From Emergencia timonensis (lineage in GTDB: Bacteria; Bacillota; Clostridia; Peptostreptococcales; Anaerovoracaceae), in the NCBI RefSeq assembly GCF_900086585.1, contig NZ_FLKM01000009.1, forward strand, positions 868,001 to 932,000: a stretch of 64,000 bases of DNA. Direction: 5' to 3'. Shown one piece after another: positions 62,660-64,000 of this stretch; position 1 is the first letter of the stretch, and the number at the start of each line of letters is the position of its first letter. A program made the translations under genes and the position numbers. The notes below the pieces were generated by a model. That model had not been told where the DNA came from and did not search any database. It saw only the letters and a list, made by a program, of their open reading frames with translations.

Positions 62660-62785
62660 TAATGCGGGAACGGTCTCTTATTTTAAAACTGATGGCTATT
62701 TTTGAATGCGCCTTTTTTCAAAAATGCGGTTGTCAATTTATCATATCTTTACATTAATCACAAATTAATATTCCCATTTGGAATA

Positions 62786-63700
62786 CTAAAATTCTTTTAA
62801 GTCCAACTGCACCCGCCAATTGCGGGCAAAATCAACAAAATCATGGGTCAGTCCGTTGAACTTTGCGGAATTCTGGATCACTAAAGCGATGATGCTTTTC
62901 ACTGGATGGGTAAGATGAACAGCCCTCAGGGTTTGTCGTTTGTAAGTGAATAAGAGTCTTGCGGTCAGCAGGCTGACGCATTCTCCGTCTTCGACCAAGT
63001 CTAAAATTGTTTCAATGTTGCGATAGGTTTTCACTTTTTTCAGCTTGGCGCCAGAGGCTTCACAAGCGCTCAGGCAGAGGTCGTACATGCCGGTTTCGTT
63101 GTCGGGTATCGCAAAGATTTCCGCTGACATCTCATTGAGGTTTACTGAGCTGCGATGGGCAAAACGATGTTTTTCATTTACGATCAGACAGAGTTCGTTT
63201 TCCATCAGGTGGTAGCTGGTCAGAGAAGTCTTCAACACCTGGTTTGGCGAGATTGCCAGCAGAGCGAGGTCAATTTCATTTTTTTCCAAAAGCTTCAGGA
63301 GCTCTTTGCTGGGACGGTCGATGATTTCCACAGAGTCGACGGGGGAAAGGGTCTCTTTAAAAGATTTGATCAGAGGAATAAACCCGAAGCGGCCAATGAC
63401 TGGGATAATGCCAATTCTGAGGGTGCTGTTGTCAGGCACGTTATATTTTTCCATCGAAAGCAAAAGTGTTTCGTATTCTTCTGTAATGCGGCGTGCATAT
63501 TGAACAAATTCTTCTCCTGCGGTGGTCAGCAAAACAGGTCGTTTAGAACGATCAAAAAGGCTGATGTTTCCAATTTCTTCTTCTATCTTCAGAAGATGTT
63601 TCGAGAGAGAGGATTGAGACAGGCTGCAGGCTTCTGCAGCCACGGTAAAATTCTGATACTCTGCCAGTGCTAAAACATATTTTAATTCCTGAATATCCAT
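62786..63700 (-). CDS. LysR-family transcriptional regulator
   Basis: A 304-residue LysR regulator: N-terminal HTH (LKYVLALAEYQNFTVAAEACSLSQSSLSKHLLKIEEEIG) and effector domain (about 90-304; LRIGIIPVIGRFGFIPLI). Divergent from the amidohydrolase gene with 116 bp between starts, a typical regulator-target pair. The gap contains AATTGT-ATC-ACAATT (63735-63749), a likely binding site. GGAGGAGG precedes the ATG. Confidence 0.92.
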   Translation of the reverse strand: MDIQELKYVLALAEYQNFTVAAEACSLSQSSLSKHLLKIEEEIGNISLFDRSKRPVLLTTAGEEFVQYARRITEEYETLLLSMEKYNVPDNSTLRIGIIPVIGRFGFIPLIKSFKETLSPVDSVEIIDRPSKELLKLLEKNEIDLALLAISPNQVLKTSLTSYHLMENELCLIVNEKHRFAHRSSVNLNEMSAEIFAIPDNETGMYDLCLSACEASGAKLKKVKTYRNIETILDLVEDGECVSLLTARLLFTYKRQTLRAVHLTHPVKSIIALVIQNSAKFNGLTHDFVDFARNWRVQLDLKEF

Positions 63701-63734
63701 AAGCCTCCTCCATCGTACTATTCCATTTTGTCAT

Positions 63735-63783
63735 AATTGTATCACAATTCTGAATCAAACACAAGATTGATGACAGCTATAAT
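63735..63783 (+). promoter_or_regulatory. LysR site and -10 box before the amidohydrolase gene
   Basis: The 15-bp palindrome AATTGTATCACAATT lies at 63735-63749, and TATAAT at 63778-63783. There is no good -35 box in front of the latter, as expected for a promoter needing an activator. Confidence 0.6.
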
Positions 63784-63816
63784 AAGACCACAAAGAAAAA
63801 CAAGGAGGATATGATT

Positions 63817-64000
63817 ATGAAAGGTAAAATCGCATTAGAGGAACATTTCGCTACAGAGGAATATCTGGGTGATGTGAAGAGATTCTTTATTCGTGAAGGA
63901 GAGGACGTGTGGCAGAGAGCGAAGGGCATCATGTGTGATATTTCCGGCAGAAGGCTTGAATTGATGGACGAAGCTGGAATTGAAAAGACGATTCTTTCTC
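63817..64000 (+). CDS. Amidohydrolase-2 family protein (ACMSD / gamma-resorcylate decarboxylase-like), 5' part
   Basis: Only the first ~61 residues are in the window. The opening MKGKIALEEHF and the later RRLELMDEAGIEKTILS match the metal-dependent decarboxylases of the amidohydrolase-2 family, such as gamma-resorcylate (2,6-dihydroxybenzoate) decarboxylase; the E-E-H residues near the start are metal-site residues in that family. ATG 63817 has AAGGAGG at 8 bp; ATG 63811 is too close. Probably activated by the divergent LysR protein. Confidence 0.8.
   Translation, partial: MKGKIALEEHFATEEYLGDVKRFFIREGEDVWQRAKGIMCDISGRRLELMDEAGIEKTILS

Overview
The window reads as chromosome of an anaerobic, low-to-moderate GC Firmicute of the class Clostridia. 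Evidence: strong AGGAGG-type ribosome sites, a Gram-positive division and wall cluster, the anaerobic sulfite reductase set asrABC, a KtrB/KtrA potassium system, many radical SAM and Fe-S enzymes, an NhaC antiporter, and no respiratory genes. A Family XIII / Anaerovoracaceae-like host is a guess from gene content only. Most of the sequence is densely coding on the + strand; only four clear genes lie on the - strand.

Layout. 1-6440: part of the division/wall cluster (mraY 3' end, murD, ftsW, murG, ftsQ, ftsZ); murC, murB and ftsA are not here. 6924-16390: housekeeping (rRNA methyltransferase, pheS, pheT, zapA, mutS2, a DUF523 protein, argS). 16391-17360: a gene-free stretch of palindromic and tandem repeats. 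17361-20739: two radical SAM proteins and a TPR protein. 21139-21480: tRNA-Asn, tRNA-Leu, tRNA-fMet, then the first copy of a structured repeat. 21905-23136: a Cys-rich collagen-like surface protein and a small lipoprotein. 23377-29444: a sigma-54 activator and its apparent target operon (split AtuA-like protein, PepD-like peptidase, unknown membrane protein). 29570-33099: potassium uptake, a DUF368 lipid-carrier translocase and a GNAT enzyme. 33105-37040: LysR regulator and asrABC. 37449-52251: a large catabolic locus with a sigma-54 promoter, two dehydrogenases, a dipeptide-type ABC importer, a PreA-like flavin/Fe-S enzyme, three DUF3830 proteins, a duplicated unknown 166-residue protein, PepT and a PAS-type sigma-54 activator. 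52365-56893: a SIS-domain protein, a sigma-54 activator lacking a sensor domain, an alanine-dehydrogenase-like enzyme and an NhaC antiporter. 57059-61777: two further tRNA clusters with more structured repeats, enclosing a TetR/membrane-protein pair and a YjiH-type membrane protein. 61778-64000: Rpn-family nuclease, LysR regulator and the start of an amidohydrolase-type decarboxylase.

Three things stand out. First, three sigma-54 activators and three good -24/-12 promoters lie within about 31 kb, so this is a block of RpoN-controlled catabolic genes; the first promoter is preceded by three matching palindromes that look like the activator sites. Second, the locus at 37.4-52.3 kb looks like an undescribed uptake and breakdown pathway, with a two-gene module (DUF3830 protein plus an unrecognised helical protein) duplicated in tandem. 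Third, a roughly 164-bp repeat with nested stems follows each of the three tRNA-fMet genes and occurs in tandem after the last; its first bases are complementary to the T arm of that tRNA. The genome also carries several other hairpin repeat families between housekeeping genes.
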